Below are positions 22,946 through 34,080 of a stretch of DNA of 64,000 nucleotides, piece after piece. The translations under genes were made by a program, and so were the position numbers. The first letter of the stretch is position 1, and each line of letters opens with the position of its first letter. Where the stretch lies: positions 434,001 to 498,000 of the forward strand of contig JAVHKY010000065.1 of NCBI GenBank assembly GCA_035079385.1, read 5' to 3'. The notes beneath the pieces are model-generated. The model searched no databases. It saw nothing but the letters and a program-made list of their open reading frames with translations, and had not been told where the DNA came from. Origin of the DNA: Aspidiotus rigidus. Taxonomy: Eukaryota > Arthropoda > Insecta > Hemiptera > Diaspididae.

Positions 22946-25284
22946 TTTGCGTATTGATGATTTGTTGAACCTCTTCTACTTATGCATAGATACGATTCAC
23001 TTTTCTGTATTTTACTTAGAAGCTGGAAGTTTTAGTACAATTGTTTTCCAAATCCAAGGGCCGGTTGAAAATTTTTCGTTCAGTTGCGGCTTCATAATTG
23101 GGCAGTTCGCGTGGACGTCAAGAGGAACTTCGCGTCGTTAAGTGCCGCGGTGAATTCCGATCGCACGTTGATCGCGAGTATCTGCTACTATACAGCTTCT
23201 ACAGTACGTTCAAATATGATGTGTTGATGTTCGGATATTTCTCGTCGCCACTCTCTTTGTGCATCTCTCCTTCTTTTCCACGGTGCATTTAAATTTATCG
23301 AGTGTCGGAACGTAAAATTATCATCGAGGAACTTTTTTTCACCGATGACTCTGTTCTCGATCTGGCTAGCACCTATTAACACGTCATTGACCCCGTGCGG
23401 AACGTAAAATTAACGTTACACATATCCTATACTTTGAACACTATACGATGGTTTCAGCATGGAAGAAATTCGGATAACGTACGATGCTTTTTCGGTTCGT
23501 ATATACCCTGACCAAAGCGAGCGAACTCCTATGTTAGCTTCCATATGGCTGGCTGTGCAAATTCACGCAATATACGGCGCTCTATGGTAATATGAAAAGA
23601 GTGCGCGCAGATTCGCGTAATATTCTTGATAGGTTCCGTGCTGGTCACGTATCCGCTGTTTATAATGCTCCGTAAATTCGAAATATCGTGGTCGCGCGAG
23701 TGATGCTGCGAGGAAAGGGTGTGGTTGGGGGACGGTCGAAACAATTGACACGTATACCGGTTCGAAAATTCTCATCTCGTTACCGAGAGTATCGGGTGTG
23801 ATTGTATTAAATTTTCGGAAAATCTCTTCGACGCCGAATGGTTGAAATGGATTTCGAAAATTGTCGCTTTGTTTTACTTCTCTCGTTATTCGGTGCACAA
23901 GGAAGATTAGTCGGTTATAGTATTACCGTATGGATCTCGTTAACCTTTTTTTTTTCTTCTTTTCTTTTCTTTTCGAATACTTCCGTGGTGACCTTTGAGT
24001 AATTTCGTTTTTTTCCCCTTCACGTTGTTATATCCAGATCTTGGAGTACATTATTGTTGTTGTCTGTGAACACGCATCGCACTATGAGAGAGTTATAATG
24101 TACATTTCCTTCTCGACAGAATGGTTCATAAAGATAAGTAAGAGTAGGAAGGAAGCTTGAGATAGTCGGCAGCGAAGAAAAGTCAAAGGTTACTAGAGAT
24201 GCTGTCCTCCTCCTGCTTCTTTCTCTGGCTAAATTGATGATTGCAATTGAACCGGCGCACCGCTAATAACGTTGTGTAAGAGTAATGCTGCCTGCGGACC
24301 TGGACGCGGAGGACGGCGACGACGACGCGACGGTGGCGACGGTATTCCATATGCATCGTTTGGTTATATTACGAGAGCAGATCTGACAGATGACTTGTCA
24401 ACACGATCGTCGTGTTCTGCCTAAATAGACTGACCATTTATTAATTCTTATATTATCGTCATTATTATCGTATAGGCAGGTACTGTAATGAAGTCTATGT
24501 ACAGTACTGAATTTCTCAAGACGTCCGATCCATAGGTACTATATTATACGTGTTATATCGGTTTTTGAAAACTTATGTCGAGTAATTGGGCCGCGTAAGT
24601 CGCGCTCGAAGAAATCTTTCGCGATAATTTGTTTTGAAAAACGACACACGAGTTCTGTCTATAAGATGTAAAAATACATCGGGTCGAATTATGGATACGC
24701 GGGGTTCTTCGAGTAATAATTAATCGATGGTGGAAAGTTGTGAAAATTTAGTATCGCTTCAGCGAATTCAACTTTTTGATCGAGAATATCGATCGAGAGG
24801 AGCTAAGTGTAAGCGTTTAATGAAAAGGTAATTACATTCTGATCGTTTTACGTGAAGTTAAGATTATAATTTATTACCGCTGACGGCGACCGCAATATAA
24901 AGAAAAAAAAAGTATGCTCGATTGATTGTTAACGGTACGATATACCCTAACAGCTGGTTTATTTGCCGTGTAGATAATTTATAATATTATTTCTGCCCAT
25001 ATTGGACGCGTTCGCGAGGAAGACGGGTCGACGCTGTGTAGTTTGAAATTGAAATTGAGGGTGACGTGAGTATGAATTAAGACATCATCAAGGAACGTGT
25101 AAAAACTTCTCATTTATATGCCTACAAAGAATGGACTCGGAAATATTAGGAAACGTCAGCTTCCAGTTAATTGTAAGAGGTGTGAAAAGTTTCAGTTCAA
25201 GGAAGGGTACTTGGAGAAATTTTGAGCTCCCTCATGAGAATTTAAATGAATTAGGAAAAATAAGTAGATCAACTCGATCTGTGC
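22946..25284. other. No gene called; CpG-rich unique DNA
   Basis: Two spots stand out in otherwise ordinary unique DNA. Around 23078-23175 there is a TCAGTT initiator-like motif followed by GC-rich sequence. At 24285-24386 a GC-rich open frame of 33 codons encodes an Asp/Ala-rich run. Neither is enough to call a gene. Confidence 0.5.
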
Positions 25285-26470
25285 TGTCTTATTGCCTAGG
25301 ATGATATTCCTGTTTAGGGCTTGTAAGAAAGGTGAACCAGTGTACACGGGTTCGTTTAGTACTGAGAAGTTTGTTCGGCGTTTGGTTTTTCCAGAATAAT
25401 AACAATGAGAAAACGATACTGGTTTTTGTAATTCGAGACAGGTAAACGAGCAACGGAAATGGCGTTTTTGGCGGCTCTACCAACTGCATCAAGTTCAGAT
25501 AGATTGGAGTGACCAGGGATTCCATATGATTCGAGTCCTGGTCTGACTATGCGATTCAAATAACTTCCCTCAGGTCCAACAAACTTCAGCCGTTTTGGCC
25601 TCGTTGCAGATCTGGCGACCTCTTCGATGATGATCGCCATCGATTTATCCGTTTTTTCTGATTCGCTTGTTGCTACCTTTCGACGGCGACCCAATATTCG
25701 AATTGCGCTATTTTTGTAGCAGCCGATTGTTGCGGCCAGATACCTGTGCCTCTACGCAAATCCCTCACCTCATAGCATGTGATTTGGGTGTTGATGGATG
25801 AGGAATGTGAGGTGAATGCGTTGAATGAGCGAATGCTGAAGTCAGTGAAGGGAAGGAATTTGCTATTTGAAGGGAGTTTCGAAAAATAAGAAAGGCAAGA
25901 GAATATCGCCATCAGTTCGGTTATACGTATCCGCTGGGAAGTTAGGCATCCATTTATGTTTTAGACCCGCCAAAAAGTTAAATTAGGTAATTATCAAGAG
26001 GTATTCTTCGATAATCTTTTGGATATTTCGAATGGTGGTGATGCTGTTTGCGAGGTCGAGACGTATTTTTGGTCCAAGGAGCGTCCCAGGAAGGGAGGGC
26101 GGGTGGTAATATAGATGGGTTGCAAGGAATTTTCTTGAAGTGGAGTATTGAGGAAGCGGTTAAATCGGAGAAGGATATGTTCGTTGTAAGTCGAAACAGG
26201 GTCAGCGTTTTGAAAAAATGTTGAGTTACATATAGAGTGATCGGAGAATCGGGAAACAGAATTGAAGGTTAGAAAAAGTTTACGAAAGAAGAGTGAAGTT
26301 CGGCGGCCCGCTTCTGCGCATAAACCAAGTTTAAGGCTTGTGCAATAGGCTCCAAAAGATATTTTCAGGTAGGAAAGTTTGAATAGTATCTAGTAATGAG
26401 AAGACAGGTTTGTTGGCTAAATTGTGTATTGGTGCTCCATAATCTATAGTTTAGATCGGATATGACTCTT
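25285..26470 (-). pseudogene. Jockey-like LINE relic: post-RT region and RNase H
   Basis: Reading the minus strand from 26470, broken frames give LDYGAPIYNLANKP, LLDTIQTFLPEN and LCAEAG, the typical region after the reverse transcriptase of Jockey-like LINEs. Next comes an RNase H domain: TELMAIFSCLSYFSK and KFLPFTDFS (about 25925-25830), then GIPGHSNLSELDAVGRAA (about 25535-25460), matching the GIPGNExADxxAKxA tail motif. ARLPVSNYKNQYR follows. Stops and frameshifts split it into several frames, and the RT catalytic core is absent. RNase H in these elements degrades RNA of the RNA/DNA hybrid during target-primed integration. Confidence 0.75.
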
Positions 26471-27600
26471 ATAGAATATAAAAGTTCTCTCATGTAGCTC
26501 AGTGGTCGGAATTCTTCTTGTCCAATTTCCTATGACATAAATGCGAAAGCAAAAATTTCTCCTCACTGCTATGTATTATTGAATTAGGGTAGGTCAGTTT
26601 CCGCCCTAAAGTGGATGTCAAATTCCTCAAAAAAACTTCCCGTAGAAGAGATTTCCATTGAAATTTCGACCTTGGACCTATGGGAAATGAAGGAGGGAGG
26701 GGGGGAGGGGGGTAATTTAGCAGAAAATTTGACATCGTCATTTACAAATCAAAAAGTGGGGGAATTTGGTAGTTACATAGCACGAACTCTGGGGACGAAG
26801 GCTGTTCGGAAAAGCATCATTCAAGAAAATGCATAAAAACCCCCTCCGGTTTAGTTTGGGAACTTGGAAGTAAATTTCGATTCTCGAGCTATGAATATTA
26901 ATGTTTAATCTTAGAAGCGAAGCTGAATACGATAATCAGTGCGAAGGATGTATGATCGTGACAGCGAACGGGAATTAATTTGTACTCGGATTAGTTTAAA
27001 TTGTAGGCGTATCAGAGCAGAGAATCCAGTTTGTATTTTGTAATCTTATTCTAATGTATTTTTTACGACTTGCCAAACACGATTCTGGTAATAAAAATGA
27101 CAATTTATACACGAAAAAAAAATATATATATATATGTATAATAATAATAAAATTAAAAACCTTGTAGATCTCGAGAATACAATGCCACTTGTACAAGTGC
27201 AGAATTATCGATTAATTGTTATTTTATAGTTCGAATACAAATACAGTAGGAACTATAGTTTTTCAAGAAGTATTATTTTGAAGCGAAGCGAATTTCAATT
27301 TTGTGTTCCTTCCGCATACGTCGGACAAAGATTTAAGTTACTCGAAGAAAAAAAACAATTAAAAACAAATTTTCACGCGTTTCGCAATATTACAGGATGG
27401 AGGTTTTTGCAAATTGGTAGATGAGACTTCGAATAGTTTAGGACCATTTTTTGTCGAATCAGAGGCTGAATAATTGTTTACGTTTTTTCAAACAAGTTGG
27501 CAATGTTACTAAAATTAACTTGTTGTCAAGTTTCTGAAAGAGGTTAAATTGAAAGTCCTGAGACTCGGAAAGAAAGAAAAAAAACGCGTAAATCTTGAGA
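26471..27600. other. No gene seen
   Basis: The start (26471-26860) carries decayed AAGTCC/GTAGCTC repeat sequence and a G-rich tract at 26694-26712 (GGG runs that could form a quadruplex). 26861-27600 is AT-rich unique DNA with a TA-rich microsatellite near 27120-27150. Confidence 0.5.
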
Positions 27601-29790
27601 GAGGAGGGATATGGAAAAATTTGAAACTTCTGAAGCGAAGGAACTGATCTTCAAGCTTAACAGAGAAAAAGATGCCATTTCTGTTCGGATCATGGCGTTG
27701 TCAAATGAAGTGCTGAACTTGGTACTTACATATCTGCAGGCAGGAATTGGGCAAATTTTGAAATCAGGTCATTTTTGTTTGTATCAAAAGAATTTGAAAA
27801 TTTGTCGCTTATATCTCTGTAGAAAGGACTTTGAAACGATTCACTAACGTTTTTTCGAATCCATTTTTCCGGACGGATATTTTTTCGAATAGACACTATT
27901 TCTAAAATCTTTTTTCTAGACTTTTCCTGTTCGGGACGTCTCGGGAGAATTGGAAAATTGATCGCTTACATATCTATGGGAAGGAGTGTGAAAATTTTTG
28001 AACTCACGTTATTCCTGTTCGAATCATGACGTCTTCAAAACTTTTTGCTTACATCTCTATAGGAAAACAGTGGAAACATTTTGAACTCAGGCCATTCCTG
28101 TTCGTATCACGACGCCATCAGAAGTATTGCACAAATGTTTGCTTATATTTCTATAGGAAACACGTTGGAACCATTTTGAAGTATCTTGCCATTCCTGTTC
28201 GGATCATATAACATCATCAAAAATAGCGCAAAAATTTTTCTTACAAGAAACGACTTGGAAACACGCTTAATTCACTCCATTCCTGATCGGATGACGACGT
28301 CATCGGAAGAATTGAAATACTTTTTACATATATTTCCTATAAAAAGGGTTTGGAAACATTCTAAACTTTAGCCATTCCTCTTTAGGTTATGACATCATCA
28401 GAAGTATCGCAAAACATTTTGCTTACATCTCTATAAGAAACACTTGAAAACATTTTGAGTTCTTGCCATTCCTATTCGGATCATGACGCCATCGGAAGAA
28501 TTGGAAAATATTTTTTCACATCCTAAAGGAAACATTTAAACTAAGGGTATTCCTGTCACACGGGTTCTCTAACGGAGTGAAACGAGGAGTGGCAGGGAAC
28601 CTGTTTTTTGAAGCACGGGAGATCTGAAAAATATAGATTGTGACGTCACAGGTCCCGCCCCCAACTGTGACGTCACAAGGTTGACGTATGAAGTCATCAG
28701 ATTGTGACGTCATAAGGTTGACGTATGAAGTCATTAAATTGTGACGTCACAGGCCGGGATCTTGGAACTATATATAATAGTAAGGAAAATTAAAAAAACT
28801 GATCTATGACGTCATCAAGTTGTGACGTTCCAGGTCCTGCCCCGAAACTATATATGATAGGAGAGGACTTGGAGGAGACTTGGTAAATTGCCGAGCTCCG
28901 AGCTTTGCCGGTTGGCGAACATTTTCTGTGACCCTCGCCCCCCTGATAAAAAAGATTGTTGACGAAACAGTATTTTTAGTCAATTTGACTGTTTTTTTTT
29001 CAGCAGGGAACCTGTTTTATCAAGAGCTTTTTAGAAAAAACATTCGCTGTCCGGCCGGCCAGCAGGACTCGGAGCTCAAAAATGTTCTAAGCACACCTCT
29101 ACGTCCCTCTCCTATTATATGACGGGTTCTGTGACGTCACTGTTCGATAACGTCATATATCAGCCTTGTGACGTCACAATTTGATGATGTCATAGATCAA
29201 TTTTTTTCAAGTTCCCTTTCTATTATATACAGTTTTAAAGTCCGGGACTGTGACGTCACAATTTGATGACATCATACGTCAACCTTATGACTTCACAATC
29301 TGATGACGTCTTCAGTTTTTGTCAAGTTCCTTTCCTATTAAATACAGTTTCAAAGTCCGAGGCTGTGACGTCACAGTTTGATGACTTCATAGTCTTGTGA
29401 GTCAAAATCTGATGAGGTTATGGATCAGTTTTTTTCGAGTTCCTCTCCTATAATGTATAGCTACAAAGTCCAGGGCTGTGACGTCACAATTAATTGATGA
29501 TTTCATGGATCAGCCTTGTGACGTCACAATCTACATTTTTCAGAGATCCCACGTGCCCCAGAAAACAGGTTTCCTGCCACCCCTCGTTTAACTTCGGTAA
29601 AGAACCCGTGAGTTTTTTTTTTCTTACTCGTTAACTCGCTTACTTTCAAGAAAGGTTCAGTAAATGTCAAGTATTTTGAGAATTTCCTTTCAGTAGACAC
29701 TCTCTGTTTAAATCATGACATCCTAAGAAGAATTGGAAAATTTGTTACTTACATTCTTATAGGAAGAATTTGGAAAATTTTTAATTCCGA
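27600..29790. repeat. Tandem array of about 95-bp units, split by a transposon
   Basis: Units carry CCATTCCTGTTCGGATCATG, then GACG(C/T)CATC, GAAGAATTGGAAAAT, CTTACAT(C/A)TCTATAGGAA and a GGAAACATTTTGAA block. Unit heads recur near 27673, 27930, 28012, 28092, 28189, 28279, 28370 and 28464, about 80-100 bp apart. The array stops at 28556 and resumes at 29707 with AAATCATGACATCC and GAAGAATTGGAAAAT. This shows that the TGACGTCA element copy 3 inserted into it. Confidence 0.8.
28557..29706. mobile_element. TGACGTCA foldback element, copy 3 (left-truncated)
   Basis: The left end begins inside the arm at CACGGGTTCTCTAACGGAG, lacking the GGTGTCTAC end and the AAGTAA block. The right end is intact (complement of CAGAGAGTGTCTACTG). 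Inverted TGACGTCA arrays lie on both sides of the core: TTGACGTATGAAGTCATCAG units at 28678-28760, and the opposite orientation at 29120-29540. The central palindrome is at 28890-29080. About 11 exact TGACGTCA sites were counted by eye. Confidence 0.85.
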
Positions 29791-32159
29791 TTCTTCAGAG
29801 AGAGGGCGAGGAACTTTCCTAGAATTTTGCACGAATCATTCTTTGATACGAATGAACTTGATTACATGAGCTCTTCTGTCGTCTCCTAATTTCCCGTATA
29901 TTTCACTAGCGTTGATGAGAGTTCACAACAACTCATCTCGATCTTCATCCATTTTTTCTTCTTAAAATGAAATTTGATCTAGTTGGGAAACAACAATTCA
30001 CTTTAGATACTCGGTACAGCGCGGCAAGGGTCATAAGTTAACTAATTATCTAAAAGTATATTTTATGAGCTCTCGCAGCGATCTTTGTACCTTTCTTGAA
30101 CAGAATGGAACTCGATCCAGTTGAATGATGACGATCTCGATAGTTTGATGAAAAATCGACAGTACCTTCCTGTCTATTGATCCCGGAACAAGGTGATATT
30201 CAGGAATTGAACGCCGTTCTCTTTGTCTGTACGTCTCTTCCATCGAGGTCTTCGCCTATTATTAATTTGTTTCAATAAGGACGATACTGCGTTTGACGTA
30301 TCCTCAAATTTGGTGTGATTTTCGTGGAGTTTTTTCCTTTGCCCGGAACAACTGTCGTAAGGAGTGTGCTGTGGGCGTGCTGTTCAGCACGTTATGGTCA
30401 TAGCGTGAAAATAATAATTCGTGAACCGAAAACACGTCCAACTTATGAAAGTGGTCAAAGGTTAGAAGGCAGCGCGCGAGAGTCATTGTATTCTGGATTT
30501 TCGAAATTTTACGGCCCCTTCACCGCATTTCTGTGCAGCACGCGCGTAAGAAATTCGATTGGTATCGGATATACACCATTGTTTTTTTTTTCTGCGGAAC
30601 ACGGCAACGGTCTTTGTGAAAGTTTACTAAGTGAAAAACTAAATATACGACGCGAGTTGGGCGCTGCTTTGGACGGTTTCTAAAGACGCTGTCGTTCGTA
30701 AGCTGACGCGATTTCACGAAGGAGGATCATTAGCAGCAAAAATTATGATCGCCTTTATCGCGGCGTTCGTATTTAAGCCCTTTCGATACAATTGCGTACC
30801 CTGTACGGATATCCATATTTAGACAGGACGGAAAATCTGCACATTACCGTATAGATCGAGACGCCTATAACTGCGGAATTACTACTTTTATTAATTTTAG
30901 CGAGTGTGCTCGCAGTTGAAGATTCGTGCGTAGGAATTTCAATTTTTTCTCTCTTTTTTTCCCTATAGCGACGATGATTATTCGATATGCTATATATACA
31001 AGTTTTATGTTCGTCCTATCAGAGTGTAAGGAAATCGATGCGATGAAGCGTAGGATTAAAATGAATGCCTCAAAATCGCGTTCTTATGTACTTATATAAA
31101 CGTTATGATTAATTTTACGCGATGTTAATTTTCTGTTGCAGGTAAGCTATATCAGAAGATGATGATGACTTTGACTTTGTCGAGGACACGAATCGAGGAA
31201 AACCGAACGTAAACCGCAATTTGAATAGTTGTATACGTAAGAAGCTGCGTTGAAGTTTTTCATTAATAGCGTATCTCTCTCCGTTGCTAATGAGTTCGTC
31301 AGAGTGAGTTCTCTCTAGCCGCTTGAATTATTTATTCGTTTGATTTATGAGAAGTTCATCGCTTTGAAAATTGTGAAGTGCGGGCGATTCATCAGCATTA
31401 TTTTCTTTCTTAGTAATGTGCGCTTCTTGCCTTTTTTTTTTTTTTATTCTATATAAAATACAGACGATGGTGCATCGTCGTATGTACATTCTCTGCATTT
31501 GTTATACATACCAATATCGGCGACATTAATACGTGAATGTATTGTCGTCGAAAAGAAAGACTAGGAACAAACCTAGGCAGTCGGTGTCGCACGTTCCTCG
31601 GCTTACGTAATCGACGTGCAAGAAAAATCACCAGTTTTCCTTGAGAAACCCACATACATACGATTGTAATCTGTATAGGTACTGTGTACATACACGAAAT
31701 ATACGAGACTCGTGTATGTATTTTGTTGTGCGTGTAGAAAAATGCGCGTAGAGAGGATAAGAGCTGTTGAGACTGTGTTATCTTGAATTTTCTATTTTTT
31801 TTTTTCGTTCCCTGTTGTTCGTAGCGAGTATACGAGATGTGTAGGCCTGTGTGCAAGACAAATTGAAGGATACGGTAGCGTAATGATCGTCCAGACCATT
31901 GGAATTTGGACAGAGTGTTTGAAAGATCGCCTAGAGGTAACGACAACTAAGGACTATAGTTGTCCAACATTTTACTGTTAGTGTGTGAAGCAGGATGTTA
32001 AATATTGCCTGACAGCGAGACGAATTCGGATATAGAACGATGTAATCGAGCTTGGTCAATTCTAGGTGCTACAAATTTGAAGAACCGACTAGATTGTTTT
32101 TTTTTTTTGTTTTCATTATTATCAGCTCGATTGGCGGAAGCAGGTTAAATGTGTGGAAA
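29791..32159. other. No gene seen; unique DNA
   Basis: CpG-containing unique sequence with simple T tracts (31431-31445, 31795-31805). A 165-codon minus-strand frame at 31449-31946 has no recognisable domain and runs across low-complexity sequence, so it is not called. Confidence 0.5.
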
Positions 32160-33000
32160 GAAGAATGAAAGTATGGAATACGTGACTATAGGAAAGGAAG
32201 GAAGGCTGAGCGAGGAACGGAGGATGAGGAGTTGGGGGCAGAAGAAGAAGAAGTGTTGGCCTGTCTGACAATACAAAAGGTTAGTTGTTGTGTAGGTGTG
32301 AATGGGTCTCGAGTATATCTTACTCTTAGACGGAAGAGAATTATTTCTTCTTGTTTGGAGTGTCGTATTGAGGATGCCCTGGGAGCGGGACTTTGTTTTA
32401 TAGTTAATAGTCTATTCCACAATTGGAGGATGAAGGAACGGTAGTTATTTTTACAAAAGGAGGCAGGTAGACGAGCACGATCAGTTATTTCTGTAAGGGT
32501 GGTAGCTCGCTTTTCTGCTTTGTCAACAGCACCGTGCTGAACTAAGGTCCCATTTATGAAGTAGGCAAAATTTTGACATTCTGCAAGTAATTCTCTGATA
32601 TGATGGTGGTATTTCGGTTAGATCGAAACGGACATTTGGTTGTTTGAGGGACCAATGGGTGTGGATGGGTTTCAGCGGGCTTCACTCTTGAAGGTAAGCC
32701 TGGAGTGAGTTCCAATTGCCGACAAATTTGTGTATTGAAGATTGATGAAAGATGTGTTGTTCTTGGATGAAAGATTGAGTCATTGGGTGGTAGGTGGGGG
32801 ATTGGGGGACTGAGGATATGAAGTTGGAAGTAAAGATAAGCCTGCGGTAGTGGAAGGATTCTGAGGCTTCAGCGTAGAAGACGGATTTGATGATTTTATG
32901 GTCACAAAAAAGAGAATTTCGAGGTACGTATCGGATAGAGTTGGCGTTATGAAATTGTGTGTCCCATTTCATGAAAAAGCTCGGTGGGCCTCTTCCATTA
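32160..33000 (-). pseudogene. Jockey-like LINE relic: post-RT and C-terminal region
   Basis: The minus-strand frame at 32972-32682 gives SVFYAEASESFHYRRLIFTS, matching the LCAEAGxxPLxxRR region after the RT domain. Further along, ARLPASFCKNNYR aligns with ARLPVSNYKNQYR of the relic at 25285-26470, so the two belong to related families. The frame at 32422-32186 gives WNRLLTIKQSP and EEIILFRLRVRYTRD, corresponding to the W.....SIK and EEvxLxRLRIGHTR tail. It is 5'-truncated and frame-broken, and no RT core is present. Confidence 0.7.
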
Positions 33001-33820
33001 ACTATGATTAAACGAGTGGGAGGCGTGTTTAATGGAAGAAATTTTCAATTTCGATTTTGATAACTGGTCAGGATCGATAATTCAGTCGAACTTTTCCCTA
33101 GTCCGTCTCCTGTTCTGTAAAACAGGGTGGTCAGAATTATGAAGTTTTGCATCTGTTCTATGTATTTGTAGTTCGATGGTGGACATTTTTCAAAGCCCTC
33201 TCCCCCACCTGAGCAGCTCAATTATCGAAATTTTCGCATATATGTAACTCGGTCATCAGAATTTTTCCAGGTCTACATTCCCCCCCCCCCCCCTCCGCCT
33301 TCATTTTACACCTCGAATGTAAGAATTCTGTTCCAAGTTGGCCACCTACTCAATGATTGAAATTTTTCTAAATCCTCCTTCTGATCTATGATGGATCTTT
33401 CTGCCCTGGCGTCCGTGGCGAGCAACCTAACCTAACTTGAGAATAGGATGACTTAAATTCTTCCAAGTCCTTCTTTTGGCTCGAAAATCGATATTTCCCG
33501 AAGTTCCGGCTTGAAAACTATGTCGACTCTTGAGCTCCTATGATGTGAGATTAATTTCGAAAAAATTTGGGGAATTGGAAAAATTTTTACTTTCAAGCTA
33601 TATTCATGACAGGAGCGTTTTCGACTTCTGATTTTTAAGGGAGACTTCTAAAAAATTTGGAATTCTGAGGTATATATGATACGAGAAGGGAACTGAGAAG
33701 AATTTTGTTTTGTTGAATTCCTTTGATGTGAGATGTTTCCAAGTCCCCTTCTTAACACGAATAGTTCTCAAGTCAACATTTTCTCAAATTCTTCCGTATA
33801 TGGCTAGAAAGGGGCCGAGA
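33001..33820. repeat. Decayed CAAGTCC/CTCC...TATAGCTC repeat region
   Basis: Short blocks with AAGTCC(C/T), pyrimidine runs, a TATATA or ATGTAACTC stretch and a TCAGAATTTTTCC-like tail recur every 60-80 bp (for example about 33195, 33245, 33345, 33460, 33740). They resemble a decayed version of the internal unit of the TGACGTCA elements without the TGACGTCA itself. A 14-C run lies at 33280-33293. Confidence 0.45.
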
Positions 33821-34080
33821 GTAGTGGCGTACTACTGTAACCAGAGCTAAGAGAACGTGATCAAGTCAAAACCGAGTCCAGTTAGGACGTTGAAGCCTCG
33901 GCCAACCGTTAACCAGCCACCCGCTGGAGAGAATTGCGGTGGTGAAGGTCTGGTGGCTGGGCCATCTCCGACTTCCGTCAGTACACACGCAACGCAAGGT
34001 AGTCAATGACTACTTTTAAACATTTCCCATAAAACTGGCTTCCTGCACCCCTCGTTCAACTTTGTTAAAGAACCCGTGTT
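33821..34080. repeat. GC-rich insert and TGACGTCA element end fragment
   Basis: 33821-34010 is conspicuously GC-rich for this region and contains the inverted pair CCAGCCACC / GGTGGCTGG (about 33914 and 33950). It is followed at 34025-34080 by CCCATAAAACTGGCTTCCTG and CACCCCTCGTTCAACTTTGT, which match the right arm of the TGACGTCA elements. The GC-rich part is unidentified. Confidence 0.5.

Noticed and set aside
31449..31946. 165-codon minus-strand frame
   Set aside because: No domain, no codon bias, crosses a homopolymer tract; consistent with chance.
33425..33437. CCTAACCTAAC resembling insect telomeric TTAGG repeats
   Set aside because: Only two units, no array.
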